Of a stretch of DNA of 60,000 nucleotides, positions 43,925 through 56,352 are shown piece after piece (the first letter of the stretch is position 1; every line of letters starts with the position of its first letter). This DNA is from Membranipora membranacea (Eukaryota > Bryozoa > Gymnolaemata > Cheilostomatida > Membraniporidae). Made by a program: the position numbers and the translations under genes. Below the pieces are notes generated by a model. The model was not told where the DNA came from. It saw nothing but the letters and a program-made list of their open reading frames with translations, and searched no databases. The stretch spans positions 28,088,001-28,148,000 of the forward strand of contig OU612068.1 in the NCBI GenBank assembly GCA_914767715.1. The letters are read 5' to 3'.

Positions 43925-46900
43925 GTATGACTCTTGCTCATACTTTACTTGTAGAGTTTTGTTCATCACCTAATATGGCCTTTTGATGAGTTATAACTGC
44001 TTGGTTATATGCACTTGTATCTGGATTGAGTTGTTACATCTATGGATCTATATGTTCAAATAAGGTGAAAAACTTTTTTCAGTCATGAGGTAAGTACATT
44101 CTTGAATTTGGCCTTGTAGTATATTATATTATATTATTTATATTATTATTATTGCATTATATTACAGGACCACTGGGACAGTAATCTGGGTAGTATGAGT
44201 AAACAGAATAAGAAGTTACTCGGTGATAAGAAAGCTCTTCTCATACAGAACAAGTTACTTCTAGACAGGATAGGTGCAGTTAGAGAGGAGGTAACTCGTG
44301 AACTCCTCGTACAGATAGATGACCTAAATCAAAAACTATCCAAGGGTAAGCAGCTGTATGAGAAAATCATTCCTAATCAGTACATGCATGCTGATATATT
44401 AGACATTGTGACCTTACCTTACTTACTATCTTGATGTTTATGGTTTATTTCTTGCTTCATACTCAGAAACAAAAGATCACTCAGAAGAAAAGGAAAAACT
44501 GGAGGAGGAGATTGAGAAGCTCAAAGAACGACCTGAGGCACCGACTATAGTACCAACCATCGTACCATCAAGGCCAAGAGTGGCAGCTGTTGACGACGAA
44601 TCACAGCAAGGTGAAGCTGAGGTCATCACGGTGGAAAAGGAGATCATTGTTGGTGGGTGATCAGTTACATATACTCCATAATGTGTAGGGTAAAGTAATG
44701 GAGTCAATGATCAAAATTCCCTCCATTTTAGTCAGAATTCAACAACATCGAGAAGAATTGATGTAAAGAATATAGGAGTTGTCTCTGCATTGATATTGTA
44801 GGGATAACTCCAATGTGTTTCATCAACAAACATTTCTCTGCGAATCTTTCATTTACATCACAACCTAGAAATCTGTGACTGAATCTTGGGTCATATGAGG
44901 TATTATTTCTGAGCATTTCAGCTTCACATGTTATATTGAGTGCTGCGAAAATTGACATTTATTTATTATACAAACATCAACTGTATTTTCAAACCCTGTA
45001 AACTATGGCTACTTTAGATATGTCAGAGAAAGAGCGAGCAGAGCTGAGTGCGGAGAGGCAGAGAATGACTGATGAGATGGAAAATCTATCTACACAGAGA
45101 GAAACGCTGCAACAGGAAAGAGCTGAGTTTATTGAGGATCGGAAAAGGCTTAATGAGGAGAAAAGTCAGCTACAGATGAAAATCAATGATGCGCAGAAGG
45201 TATTGCTTATATGCATTGTGATAGTTTTCAAAATTTTGAGAGTGATTCCTCAAACTATACACTGTTGAAGACATAGGATGTATACTTTATAACATAGCAC
45301 TCCTCCTAGCCTCCTCCACAAGGTCTGTCTGCTTTACTTTATGCCGGCCCAATATTGCATAATAAAATAATAAATGTTACTTAAAACATAAATTTACTCT
45401 TCACCTTGTATAGCATGATCATTATTAAATTGCCTTCTATTTTCATTACTCCAGGGAGTTGCAGAATGGAAAGGAAAGTATGACGTCACGTCTCAGCAGC
45501 TCTCACAGTTTGGTAGTCTGAGGAGTGATTATGATAAACTGATAGTTGCCTATAATGCCATCATCATAGCTGCTAGCAGTGCGGCACAGGCAGATGTATG
45601 TCCATTATAGCTATCATAGTCCATAAATCCTGACTAAATATATTTTGGTTTTTGTGTCAAAGCAAACTGCTTACAACTACAACATGATGCTCCCTTTAGC
45701 TCCCTTGTAGCCTTGTCACCTGGTTCACATCATTATTTTTATTTTACCATTATGCAACATGGCATGGCAATATGCATAATTTCACTCCTTCTGGTCAGTC
45801 AATGTATTTTATTAACTAAGGACAATCTATGACCTAATGCTCTGTTCATGCTTGTGTTTACTCTGTCACCCTATTTACAGGAGAAGATAGCCAAGTCTAA
45901 AGAGGACAGAAAGTCACTGGAGGAAGACAAAGCAGATTTTGAGAAGGATATCAACAAGTGGGAGAAAGAGTTCAAGGAGCGCACTGGTAAAGAGCCTACA
46001 GAGGATGACCAGTAAGTAGGATATCTAGGGTCAATAGTTTGCCTACTTAGTAACCCCTCAGGCTAAGTATCTGAAGCATTGCAGTCCTTAGAAATGAGAA
46101 ATAAGTTGACACAATGATGACAAACCCTTACCATATACAATTTATTAAAATTTTACACTGTTGATTCTAAGAGCTGTGTGTAGCCAAGGTTGACCTGCCT
46201 TGAACACTCAATCCTATGTTTTAGACCTGACAGTATTCGGGAGTACAAGGTCATGTTGAGTGAAACTGAAGGAGCTATCAGTAAACTAGATGTAGAGGTT
46301 GAGTATATAGAGAAGATAAAGAATGGAGAGGCCCCTCCCCCTCCTGAACCCACCAAAGGGGCGGAGTTAGCAGTCATTCCAGTTGAGCCTGTTATCAGAA
46401 TTGTAGAGGTCAGTTTGAAAAATTATTCATATTGTCAACATAATAGGTTACTTGGAAGGGAGTCACTAACCGCTCGCCATCTCCCCATAAAGGTTCACTG
46501 TAACCATTCAGATTGTAGTTGTGTCTAACCATTACCCAACCAAATGACTCATACCGCCAGCCTTCACGCACAATAGAGCCACGCCATACCAATATAACCA
46601 GGACTGCTTAATTATAGCAAAAGACCACTTTTGGATTTATCCTTCTATTAGAAGTATGTAAGTTTAAAATTTTTTACCATACCTGCAGGTCAAGGTACCT
46701 GACCCAGAAGTTGTCACTAAACTCGAAACTTCTGAGGAGAAAAATGATAAGCTGCAGAAAGAAAGTGCTAACCTGCAGATCAAGATTGACTCTCTTCAAA
46801 AAGAATTTTCAGATGCTAAGGAAACTATCAGTGCATTGGCAGCCAAGGTAACTTTCCTTTTGCTTACACTAACATTGAGAGATGGTTTAAAATGGCAATA

Positions 46901-49900
46901 TTCTTTACGAAAACACGCTTATATGCCTTTTAAATTCGAGCATGTTCTGACAATCTCAATTTCAATTCCTATCAGTGCATTACTATTTCACTTCACATAA
47001 ATAATTTCCATTATGAGTTCATATAAATTGATATATTATCAGTTTAAGATATCTGAGGCTGAAAATGCCAGCAACACCGAAACTATTCTGAAACTCAGCG
47101 CTCAGCTCAAGGAAGAAAGCAGAGCTTTGCGTCGAGCGAGGTCTGACCAAGTGAGTTGGCTACAGTTTTGAAACAGGTGGAGATTTATTTTGCTGATGTA
47201 TTGAAATGCCAAAGCTGAATGGAAGATAACTGAATAACTGAACTATATTTAAACAATATTTAAAAAATAAAATATTGCGTTAAATCTGCTATTTGAAAAC
47301 TTAATTTCACACTTTGTGTTTGAGAAGCATCTTTTTTATCTATGTCCTCATTTTCCAATCTACAGGATGTACCAGATGCTACCGTTGCTGTTATAAGTAC
47401 AGGTGGAGATGCTGACCACACTGATTGTCAGGAGAGGATTCAGGAACTAGAGGCTAAGATAGAGAGGTTAGAGCAGCAGCTTATAGATGGGGATGTAGGT
47501 GCACCTGTATCTACTGTGGCGGTAAGTTTCATTTTACATTATAATGATGATACCGTATCTACTAAATATCAATTCATTTTTTGTTCATGTTTACCTAGAT
47601 TATGTTTAATCCAATTGACTGCACTCCAATTGCTACCTTCCGCTGATCACGCCGCAACGTGACCAGTGTAGGGTAAGCGACTCCGAATACAGGCAAATGG
47701 ACCAATCTTGGTCGAATGTTTACCTCATCTTTCTTAGTTTATGAGCAATAAATCTTGCATGTCACCAAATGAAACGCAGACATCTAGAAATTTTGCCAGT
47801 GTATTGCATGATTATCAGATGTCATTATTCAATGTTTCATCGATAGGTTGATGATTCAGAGAAGGTAGATGCTCTACAATCTCAGATTGATGCGCTGGAG
47901 GAGCAGCTCAGAAAAGAGCAGGTAGAGCACACTGAAGCTAAAGAAGAGATTGAGGATCTCAATGCTAAAGTAAGTTACTAATCTATGAACAACAAACTTA
48001 TCATCTATCTATTAGCAAGAATTCTTAAGACCACTATTTCATCCCAAATGTATGAGTGATAGTGCTTATACCTGTTCGAAAGCCAGCACGATTCATCAAA
48101 AAAGTATGCAGCTTTTCACCCACCATTTATTCCAAACACCGAAATTATTATTATTTTATCTAGATAAAGGACTTGGAAGAGCAGCTAGCTGCCAGTAAAG
48201 GCGGACAGGGTGACGCGATCAATGCTGCCACTGTAGCTCTCACTGCACAGCTTGCTAAGAAGGAAAAGGTTTGTTTTTGAATGTTCATCTGTAAGCCCTC
48301 CACCCTAACATGACATCAGGTGCTTTTGAATAATTTTTTTATAATTACATGTGATTTCACCAAATCTTACGCTAACAATGTTTCTCTCTAACAAAAAGCA
48401 TCTGATGATCGTGTCCTTATTACCCATTCTGTGTGCTTGTTCAAAGACAGTGAAAAGAATCATACTCTTAACTCGAGTTCATGCGTTATTTAGGAGCTGA
48501 AGGATGCACAGACAAGAGTAAAGGACTTGGAGGGTAAAATGTTGGAAAATGTTCCAGTCGATGTGGCAGCTGAGATGAAGAAACTTTTGAAGAAAATTGT
48601 GAGTTGTGCCCATAGTTGATTGTGTTTTTGGAAGACTCAAATTTGGGCAAACACTTTTACATATAGAAGTAATTAACTCACTGATATGTAGTTATACAAC
48701 ATGAACATTTATTTTTCCCAGGAGGAAATATGCCCCCTTGGACATTGAAAGGGTCAACTCCTTGCTGAGTCTCATCAATTTCAATTACAATCAAATTAAT
48801 ATTATGTACTAGCAATGACCCAAGGAGTAACTGTTACTCCTTGCAATGAAACCCCTCCCCCCAGAAACTTGATTCAGTGAAACATAACTTCTGTATGCTA
48901 TGGATTAGTTGAGGTCACCTTACTTTTCTTACTCCTTATATTGCAGGCCGTGCTGACTAAAGATAATGATGTTCAAAGTAAAAAGGCAGCGGAGGCCGAA
49001 GGTAAGGTCAAAGGTCTGGAGACTGAGAAGGACAGCGTCCAGAAACTGCTGGATAAGGAGAAGGTCACCAACACCACAACTCAGGTTGGTGAATCATTTT
49101 CATCTCTTGGTCCATGTGTGCATAACTATGATCCAAATAGCCATATGGTATTTTATTCTTGCCATCGATCAATTGAGATGATTCCTATGATGATTTATGT
49201 GAAATTCAACACAGAAGTATACTTTTTTTAACAGAAAACCATAGTAAGTCAAACAAAGAAATATACCAGACAACACAGAATGGGTTTGGTGCCTTTTGTC
49301 TCAAGCTTTGTCACAATGTCTGCCAGTATATACGCGTACAGCGTACAGCATACAGCGTACAGCGCGACACATATAATTTCGTATTTTGTCTTATCAATTA
49401 CACATTATTCAGATGTCTTCATCCACTTATGATTTGATGTTTTGGTCTATTGTGTTGTGTCAAATTAGACTCTGATTCCTGGTAACGTCAGAAACTAAAA
49501 CTGTCTCTTCAATTAAGATTGCAAATTGTATAAATCTCTGTTTATTTCATTTTTAATAGGCTACCCTGCAGGTAATTTCAATTAGACCATTTTTTCACTA
49601 TTTAATGATCTAACAATACCATGATACTGATATAAAATAATTTGCTTATCTGAATGCTCGCACTATCACATCTCATACTTAGCTTTGAGTGAGCTTGCCT
49701 ACAATTAGATCAAGTTAGCCATGCACCTCAATAGCCACATGTGTTCAAATAAAGCGAGTGAAATATTTTGCACCATAACTGGCTGAATATTGTGATAGCT
49801 AAAGTCCATGAGGTTGCCCAACTTAAATTATGTTGTGTAGCCTGTGTTGGCCCGGTATGATCACTGCCGCATCAAAAACGCAAAAGGGGCTGTATTGATC

Positions 49901-52900
49901 AGACTTGTTTTGGCCAGGTTTCAGCAGTACAAGAGAAGTAGGTGGCTGTTGGCTTGTGGACTTCACTTTGTTTCATTCCATTGCCAATGTCCCAATCCTA
50001 GATGAATCAATAAGACTGTTAATTATTCTTAGTAGATGTGATATTTTTAAGATTTTAGCTTTCAATATGAGCCAGAATAAATCTTATGGGACAACATTCT
50101 CGTAATTATGCAAAATCTAAATTGAGTGACATTCAAATGCTTTGAGTTTTGACTGAAGGACAAATATTCCTTGTCTGGATTAACAGGGGGTTTTGAATCT
50201 GAATGATTGACTTAGTGTAGGACACTGCCTGTTGATATGACCAAGCTTACTCGGAATGTTCTTCCTGACAGGTCATAAACTTATAAGAAAAAATTGAAAA
50301 GGCAAATTCTTAGAAACTGTTTTGATCACTGCTGTTTCAGACAAAACTTAAAGCTGCTAAAGAAGAGAAGGAAAGAGAGCTGACAAAGCTGGCAGCTCAA
50401 TGGGATAAAAAGGAGAAAACGAGAACTGCTGAGAGTAAGGCTAAAGTGGAGGCTCTGAACAAAAAGGTAGTTGGGTTCCTGGGAGTAGTTGGTGTTATGC
50501 AGATACACGACTCATTATTTGTGTGTTCTCTGTACGATGTCATGGTTATCAGGTATTTTGCTATAGTGTAGATGCAAGCTGGTGGAAAAGAATCAGCGAA
50601 TAACATTATTCCATAAAATGACTATAGAATAAAATTGATGAAAGATAATTTGACATTAACAGATCAAAGAGCTGGAATCGAGACCTGCTGCAGCTCCTGC
50701 CAGACCTGGTACAGCGACACGAGGAGGGGGTGATGTGAAGTCACAGAAACAGATAGCAGTCCTCACTGAACAGCTTCAGGATAAAAAGAAAGATAACAAA
50801 GAGCTACAAGCTAAAATACAGCAGCTTCAAGAGGACGTGAAGAAAGCTAAATCTGACACTTCTGTTGATGTGAGATATATTAGAATATCCCTTGCGTGTG
50901 TTACTTTATATGCAGTACAGGTTTGACTAGGTATAAAGTCGTTACTTGATCATACAGATCGCTGTATGTATTTTCCAATTAAAAGTGTTTAAGATTGGGT
51001 TTGCAAAATTGATTGGAAGCCAAATATTTCAATACGAGGTAGGCTGTACACAGCATGCACTAGAATCAACTAGTTATTCATGAAGCATGAAGATTATGCT
51101 GATCTATTTTAGCCAAGAGAAGCTAAGAAACAGGAGAAGGTTTTGAAAGAGATGTCGAAGAAGCTGGACATGGAGACTAAAAAGGCTGAAAGAGATGGAG
51201 CAAAGGTCAGACAACTGGAGACAGACATGGCAATGCTGACTAAAGAGAAGGGTATGTTAACCTGAGACTAAACACACACCACAAGATGTTGCCTTATAAT
51301 AAAGCAAGAATCTAGGAGCTGCATCCATCTATCAAATATTCTACTCCTTTTTCCTTGGTGTGAATGCTTGTTCTAACTGTTTTGAAATTTCTTGCAACTG
51401 TTTTGTCTCTGCCATCCATTTCGACAAAACAGCATTTTCTACCTCATTTCTTCACCAAAAATGCACACCGTCACCAAAGGAAATTCTTGATCAGCTATCC
51501 ACTTTCAGAAGCTCGGCAGCCTTCCAGCAGTAAATGATGTGTTGATATCCGGATCAGATCAATGTCCAACAATCCGTTTTATTTTATGATAGATGCAAAA
51601 GAAGCTGAAGTGAAGAAGTTGAGGGCAGATATTGATGAGTTGGGAGTGACAGCTGCTCAGGCGCTGGAGCTCGGTGATAAAGTCAAAACTCTGGAGGCTG
51701 ATGTGAAACATCTGAATAAAGAAACTAACAGACTCACTGAAGCTTATAACACTGAGCGGGTAAGATTATCGCGTCAAGATTGTACTAAACCACGGATATG
51801 AATCCATGGATAGGTAGTTAAGACACAGTGTGGCAATTCGTGATGAAGTTTTATCAGTAAACAACTTGGTGTCAGCAATATAATAATTAACCATACATAA
51901 ATTGATGTATGCTTGTTGCGCGTCAAATACATTTCCTTATCCATGATTATAAATCAGTGTTTTCAGCATAAATTTGGTTTGGTGCTTCAAGTATAGGGAT
52001 GCTTGTAAGATTGTATATATTACAAGAGCGTGCTTTGGTAGTACTATTTTTGTTAATTTACATTTATTTGCTTCATGTCTATTAAAAGGTGCAAAGAAAG
52101 AAGTACTTCAACATGGTTGAGGACATGAAAGGAAAGATCAGAGTATTCTGCAGAGCCAGACCTATGAGCAGGAATGAGACTGAAAGAGTAAGTGTCTGTA
52201 GTCTGTCACAGCTGGAATCTATCTACAATAATTAAGCCCAAAGAAATAGAAAAAGTCAGAGATTTGGCTTTTAGTGCCATCTTCTCACAATTTATGGGTC
52301 ACCATTCTCTCTAATAAAAAGGATTGCAGGCATAATAAAAATTACAGACTTTGTTTCAAATAATGAATACAATTGACCACTTCTCAACTAATTTTATTGA
52401 ATAGTTTTAGTCAGAATCAATCAGTCGGCTAATTATCCCTGCCGTTTGTTGAACTAAATTGTCCCCTCTTTGACATAAAGAGGACAATTCACAGAATGTT
52501 ATCATGTAACCTTGTGTGCTTGCTTTTCATGTCTTCGTTCAGAACTAGCTATTAAAAGAGCAACAAGAAAGCTGTGGATATTTGAGTTCGGTCTATGATA
52601 CAGATGGTCAACTGCACTCCAGCTAAGCCTAAGCTTATGTGACTTTTTATAAACTTGCAGGGAAACTTCTCAGTACTGAAATCAACAGATGAGTACTCGA
52701 TCAATGTAGAGAGTAGCCGTGGGGTGAAGGAGTTCAACTTTGATAGAGTCTTCATGCCCCATAACTCACAAGATCAAGTGTTTGAAGACACATACGTAAG
52801 TTAAATAAACAGCTCACAAAAAAAACCACTTAAACTAGACACACAGAGGGGTGTAAGTCTAAGCTCATAATAAGCTAGAACTGACTTTTTAATAGATGTT

Positions 52901-55809
52901 CTTCTAATGACTTTCAGTTACATAGATCACTGGTCGTACCCAAATGAGGCTTAGTATGTAGCAATAATATGCAAGTTATTTAGGAGCTCGAGGCCTCAAG
53001 ATTACTTACTGGTTTGGGCGCCAAAAAGTTACCGGATCAACGGCTTGAGTGTGAACATTCATTCATCAGTGATGACAGAATCTTGGCTGCATATTTGCAT
53101 GACTGACCATGTATATTGGTGACATTGTAGCATTTGATTCAGTCTGCAGTTGATGGATACAATGTTTGTATATTCGCTTACGGTCAGACTGGATCCGGTA
53201 AGACCTACACTATGATTGGTGGAGGAGCAGATCAGCCTGGTATAGCACCCAGAGCCTTCCAGCGTATCTTTGAGGTCATCGAGGAGAACAAGTAAGCCTA
53301 GTCAGTAAGGCGTGCTAGATGTCGACCATGAAATATCACACCAGTGTGTGATATTGAAATTTGGGCTGTTGCCCTACAAATTTATCTTGCGTTGTTTATT
53401 AGCTTTGAGTGTTTTGTACAGGGAGAAGTTTGACTTTAAGGTCACATCGTACATGATGGAGTTGTACAATGATAAGTTACTGGATCTGTATGCTGGTAAA
53501 GATGGTACTCCTGATGTGAGTATCTTACTATTTTGTTGTTTTAGGATATACAAAAGTGCGAACAAACTTATTTCATGGCTTGTGTTTTGAACACAAGTCT
53601 GTTTCATCTTCCATTACGCAGTTCTTTGTCATGCAAGCTATCACTCAGCTTTTCCCATACTGATGTTGTTCGGTTGCATCTTTTTTAATATACAGGAGGT
53701 ATAAATCCTTTAAACAATGTGATGCATCCCACCTCGTGTATCAGTTCTCAATTGTTCATCACAGCTGAATCCTTGGTCATGCATTTTAATATCATTTATC
53801 ACCCATATAAGTCTTCAGGGAACAAACCCACGGTATGTTGTTTCACACCTTTAGCCTAGTCGTATCCATTATGGCTGACTTACTTGGTCAGCTACAATGG
53901 ATATTAATCCTGTATCTGTAGACGAATGGAATGCAATGTCAGTCATTATAGTGACAGTCATTGATTGTTGTAGTTTGATTACCTAGAGAGTACTGAAGAA
54001 TTTGTAGCATGAATAGTTTAAAGTATTCTTCATATGTTTTGGTTTGTAGCATGTCATACAAGCAGACTGAAATTGATCCAATGAGGAACAAAGACTCTGA
54101 TGATATGATTTATCAACAACATGCAATTTGAAATATATAACCTTCGTGTCCGTTCAAACGCAGTACTGACCATACATGGCAGATCATGATCATAAATTAA
54201 ATTTTTGATAATTTACAGGATAAGATGGAAATAAAGAAGGACAAGGCTGGTCTAGTATTTGTTAGGGGAGCTATGGTGAAAGAGGCTAGCTCTGTTGATG
54301 CACTGCAGACATATTTTGATAACGGTTCAAAGAATCGACACGTGGCTTCCACAAGTATGTTCTAATCCGGCATTTACTTAATATTGGATTAGATATCTGA
54401 TGATTTTTTTTCCATTGCTCCAATCATTATGCAAATATACAAGATATTACTACTTCTTAAGTTTGTGTTTTCTCGCTCGTTTTACAGAAATGAACGCTGA
54501 GAGTTCCCGATCCCATCTAATCCTCAGTGTTATCATTGAAGCTACAAACAAGACAAACGGACAAGTAAATCGCGGCAAGGCAAGTTTTCATGAATTGGTA
54601 GAACTGGGATACCAGCTTATATATGAATATTCATTTACATATTGTCATCCCATCTTCCACTAATCTTCATAATACAAAAGGAACAGGCATACCTTAAGTG
54701 ACTTGACATCACAAAAACTGTTTTCAAATCGATAATTTAACAGATAGATCATTGTCAAATCACACACTTTTTTACAACTTATCGCACACTTTTTTTAGTT
54801 GAGTCTGGTTGATTTGGCTGGTTCTGAGAGAGTTGGTAAAACAGGCGCATCAGCTGAAACTCTGAAAGAAGCGAACTCCATCAACAAATCGCTAGCAGCT
54901 CTGGGTGATGTCATCTCAGCTCTCTCTAGTGATCAACAGTTTATTCCCTACAGGTATGATCAAATGTGATCAGACTGAAAACACCCGGTAGAGGGGAAGC
55001 AACTCTGAATAAGGCAAAATCTTTTGTCTTCTGTTAATAGTATTCCTATTCAAACACTGTCCAGATTGCAAGTAGTGGCATTCCATTCCATACCATTCCC
55101 CGTAAAATTTTCCACTGAATTTGTTTGATAATCTGAGAATAACAAAAAAATCTGACTCACTTCGCACAAAATCCTCACTCTTTGATCTTTCAGGAGAATT
55201 TGTTCCAAAATTGTTAACTCAGAAATTTTTTTTCCAAAAAGTGGCAAGTGAATTGGTAAATTGGCCTATGGCAGGCATGGTTCATCTCAGCCAGAAACCA
55301 TAAGATAACAATATTGACAGGTTTTATCTAGCCCCCCCCCCATGTCCTATTTCACCATGACCCATTTTACTTTACAGGAACAACAAACTCACCATGTTGA
55401 TGCAGGATTCTCTTGGAGGAAACGCTAAGACACTCATGTTTGTGAACATATCACCTGCGGATTACAATTGTGACGAGACAGTGACATCTTTAACGTGAGG
55501 AACCATTATTTTTTTAAATCCCCTCTAATTTCTCACGGCATTGTTTCTAGTTAATGTCATTTGAGTTGATGTCAAAACTGTTACTTCATGTCCAATAGAA
55601 AACAAGCAGATACATTTCAGTGAATTATCATCCACAAATTGTACTGATGAACCAAAAATTAATTGATTACTTTTAGCTATGCATCCAGAGTAAAACTTAT
55701 CACTAATGACGCTCAGAAGAACACCGACAACAAGGAGATAGCAAGACTGAAACAGCTCATCGCCAAGATGAAGCAGGGAGAGGAACTAGATGAGGAGGCT
55801 GAAGTCTAA
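39120..55809 (+). CDS. C-terminal (kinesin-14) motor, kinesin-C / KCBP-like, 33 exons
   Basis: This encodes a minus-end-type microtubule motor with the ATPase at the C-terminus. The 33 traced exons sum to 4,485 nt, i.e. 1,494 residues plus stop. The start ATG at 39120 has G at -3 and +4. Order: Lys-rich N-terminus, Pro/Ser-rich linker, helical block, coiled-coil stalk (about residues 240-1120), motor (about 1136-1465) and a short basic-then-acidic tail. The neck [20 protein letters not shown] matches the KCBP-type class known from plants and from sea-urchin kinesin-C. No MyTH4 or FERM domain is present, unlike plant KCBP. Calcium/calmodulin control through the tail is inferred from the family. 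Humans lack a direct orthologue as far as I know. Confidence 0.93.
39202..40166 (+). other. Kinesin intron 1, no gene seen
   Basis: Almost 1 kb with small hairpins, for example GGCCAGGGG against CTCCTGGCC near 39380-39401. No exon or mobile-element protein is visible. Confidence 0.5.
41259..41663 (+). pseudogene. LINE polyprotein fragment upstream of the RT fingers
   Basis: This open frame matches the segment that precedes the RT domain in Jockey/CR1-type LINEs, with the motif [10 protein letters not shown]. It runs out of frame with the RT at an A-rich stretch near 41605-41612. The reading frame of the RT is open upstream of 41717 to about that point, so a single 1-nt shift explains the break. 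The first ATG is only the first in the truncated copy. Confidence 0.75.
41717..42988 (+). pseudogene. LINE reverse transcriptase, frameshifted relative to upstream part
   Basis: The 423-codon frame holds the RT palm and thumb. Motif A is [11 protein letters not shown] with the catalytic Asp near residue 92, motif B is [13 protein letters not shown] from residue 148, and motif C is FADD at residues 177-180. A LINE C-terminal region with [11 protein letters not shown] and [10 protein letters not shown] follows. No internal stop occurs, so the insertion may be fairly recent, but loss of the endonuclease and the upstream frameshift make it non-autonomous. Confidence 0.9.
44168..51759 (+). CDS. 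Kinesin exons 7-24: coiled-coil stalk
   Basis: Exons are 44168-44345, 44467-44652, 45018-45199, 45455-45595, 45881-46011, 46225-46408, 46689-46847, 47043-47150, 47366-47521, 47847-47969, 48164-48268, 48494-48598, 48947-49084, 49560-49571, 50341-50466, 50663-50869, 51113-51251 and 51593-51759. The protein is rich in Lys, Glu, Gln and Leu in heptad-like spacing, for example [20 protein letters not shown]. Short Pro-rich breaks ([16 protein letters not shown]) interrupt the helix. The stalk mediates dimerisation. Many exons are whole codons (105, 123, 126, 138 nt), so exon skipping would keep frame. Confidence 0.87.
49336..49363. repeat. 7-bp tandem repeat
   Basis: Four units of GTACAGC, the third with one change, lie in the kinesin intron 49085-49559. 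Confidence 0.85.
49560..49571 (+). CDS. Candidate 12-nt microexon of the kinesin
   Basis: GCTACCCTGCAG is flanked by a pyrimidine-rich tract ending TTTTTAATAG and by GTAATTTC. It would add Ala-Thr-Leu-Gln between exons ending ...ACTCAG and starting ACAAAACTT, in frame and compatible with the coiled coil. The frame is also open without it, so it is optional and only RNA data can confirm it. Confidence 0.5.
49572..50340 (+). other. Kinesin intron, no gene seen
   Basis: This 769-bp intron after the candidate microexon is AT-rich. A 66-codon plus-strand frame at 49905-50105 has no recognisable family. Confidence 0.5.
51391..51565. mobile_element. Diverged half-copy of the 6645-8009 foldback element
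   Basis: This stretch aligns with the right arm of the palindromic element in HUWE1, around 7815-8000. Shared words include AGCATTTTCT, CCTCATT, ACTTTCAG/ATTTTCAG and GCAGC.TTCCA, with the same order and spacing. Only one arm end remains. It sits 27 bp upstream of the acceptor of the exon 51593-51759. Confidence 0.75.
52089..55809 (+). CDS. Kinesin exons 25-33: neck, motor domain and C-terminal tail
   Basis: Exons are 52089-52187, 52661-52795, 53131-53291, 53422-53515, 54219-54354, 54488-54579, 54799-54953, 55378-55494 and 55677-55809. P-loop [10 protein letters not shown] is at residues about 1215-1224, switch [10 protein letters not shown] about 1331-1339, switch [16 protein letters not shown] about 1363-1376, and alpha4 [17 protein letters not shown] follows. 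All nucleotide-binding residues are present, so the motor should be active. The neck precedes the motor, as in minus-end kinesin-14s. After the motor comes a basic helix [14 protein letters not shown] and an acidic end, the place where KCBP/kinesin-C binds calmodulin. One junction, after 54579, uses a GC donor. Confidence 0.95.
52188..54218 (+). other. Introns within the motor region, no gene seen
   Basis: Introns 52188-52660, 52796-53130, 53292-53421 and 53516-54218 show no extra exons or elements that I can support. Confidence 0.5.
54580..54798 (+). other. GC-AG intron
   Basis: The exon ends GGCAAG and the intron starts GCAAGT; it ends TTTTTTAG before TTGAGTCTG. This gives the invariant kinesin sequence [13 protein letters not shown]. 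The alternative GT at 54566 would delete conserved residues NRGK. GC donors with an otherwise perfect consensus (AAG|GCAAGT) are the known minor class. Confidence 0.9.
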
Positions 55810-56352
55810 TTTGTTACAGATTCCTCTCATGTGAAGACATATAAACTTATAACTTGGTGATTAGGTTTTGTAGCATAGCCTATAGGTACGACATCAGAGC
55901 TTAAAAACAAGGCCAGGATAGATCTGATTATGCTCGATACTCATAAGCATTTTCTTCAATTTTTATTTATCAAATAGGGCCCTTTATTTCTGTATGTGTT
56001 TTCCATCCATATCTTTGACAAATTTATTTTTAAATATTTATAGTCTATAAATTTATAAACAAATGATTCCATGACCTGAATCGATGTTTTTTACAGATAC
56101 TTCCGTCCATATGATTGTGCATTCTTAAGCTGCTTGTGCTGGACACAGCTCTTTAAGTGTTTTAAGTTACTAAATTTGTGACATAATATAAACATAATTC
56201 TTTCTAGCACAAAGTAATCATTGTTTAGAATTTCGTATCAAGATTCAATTGTCACTTTTATAATGTCAATATCAGTGTTCCGGATCCAAACACCGGCGAC
56301 TACCATCTTGTGGTGTCAATCTGGTTTTTTTTAGCAGCACTTCACTAAATCT
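55810..56352. other. Intergenic region between convergent kinesin and PEX3
   Basis: This 543-bp gap holds both 3' UTRs. On the minus strand AATAAA occurs as TTTATT at 55962-55967 and 55983-55988, which could serve PEX3. I see no exact AATAAA for the kinesin. The two transcripts may overlap. Confidence 0.5.
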
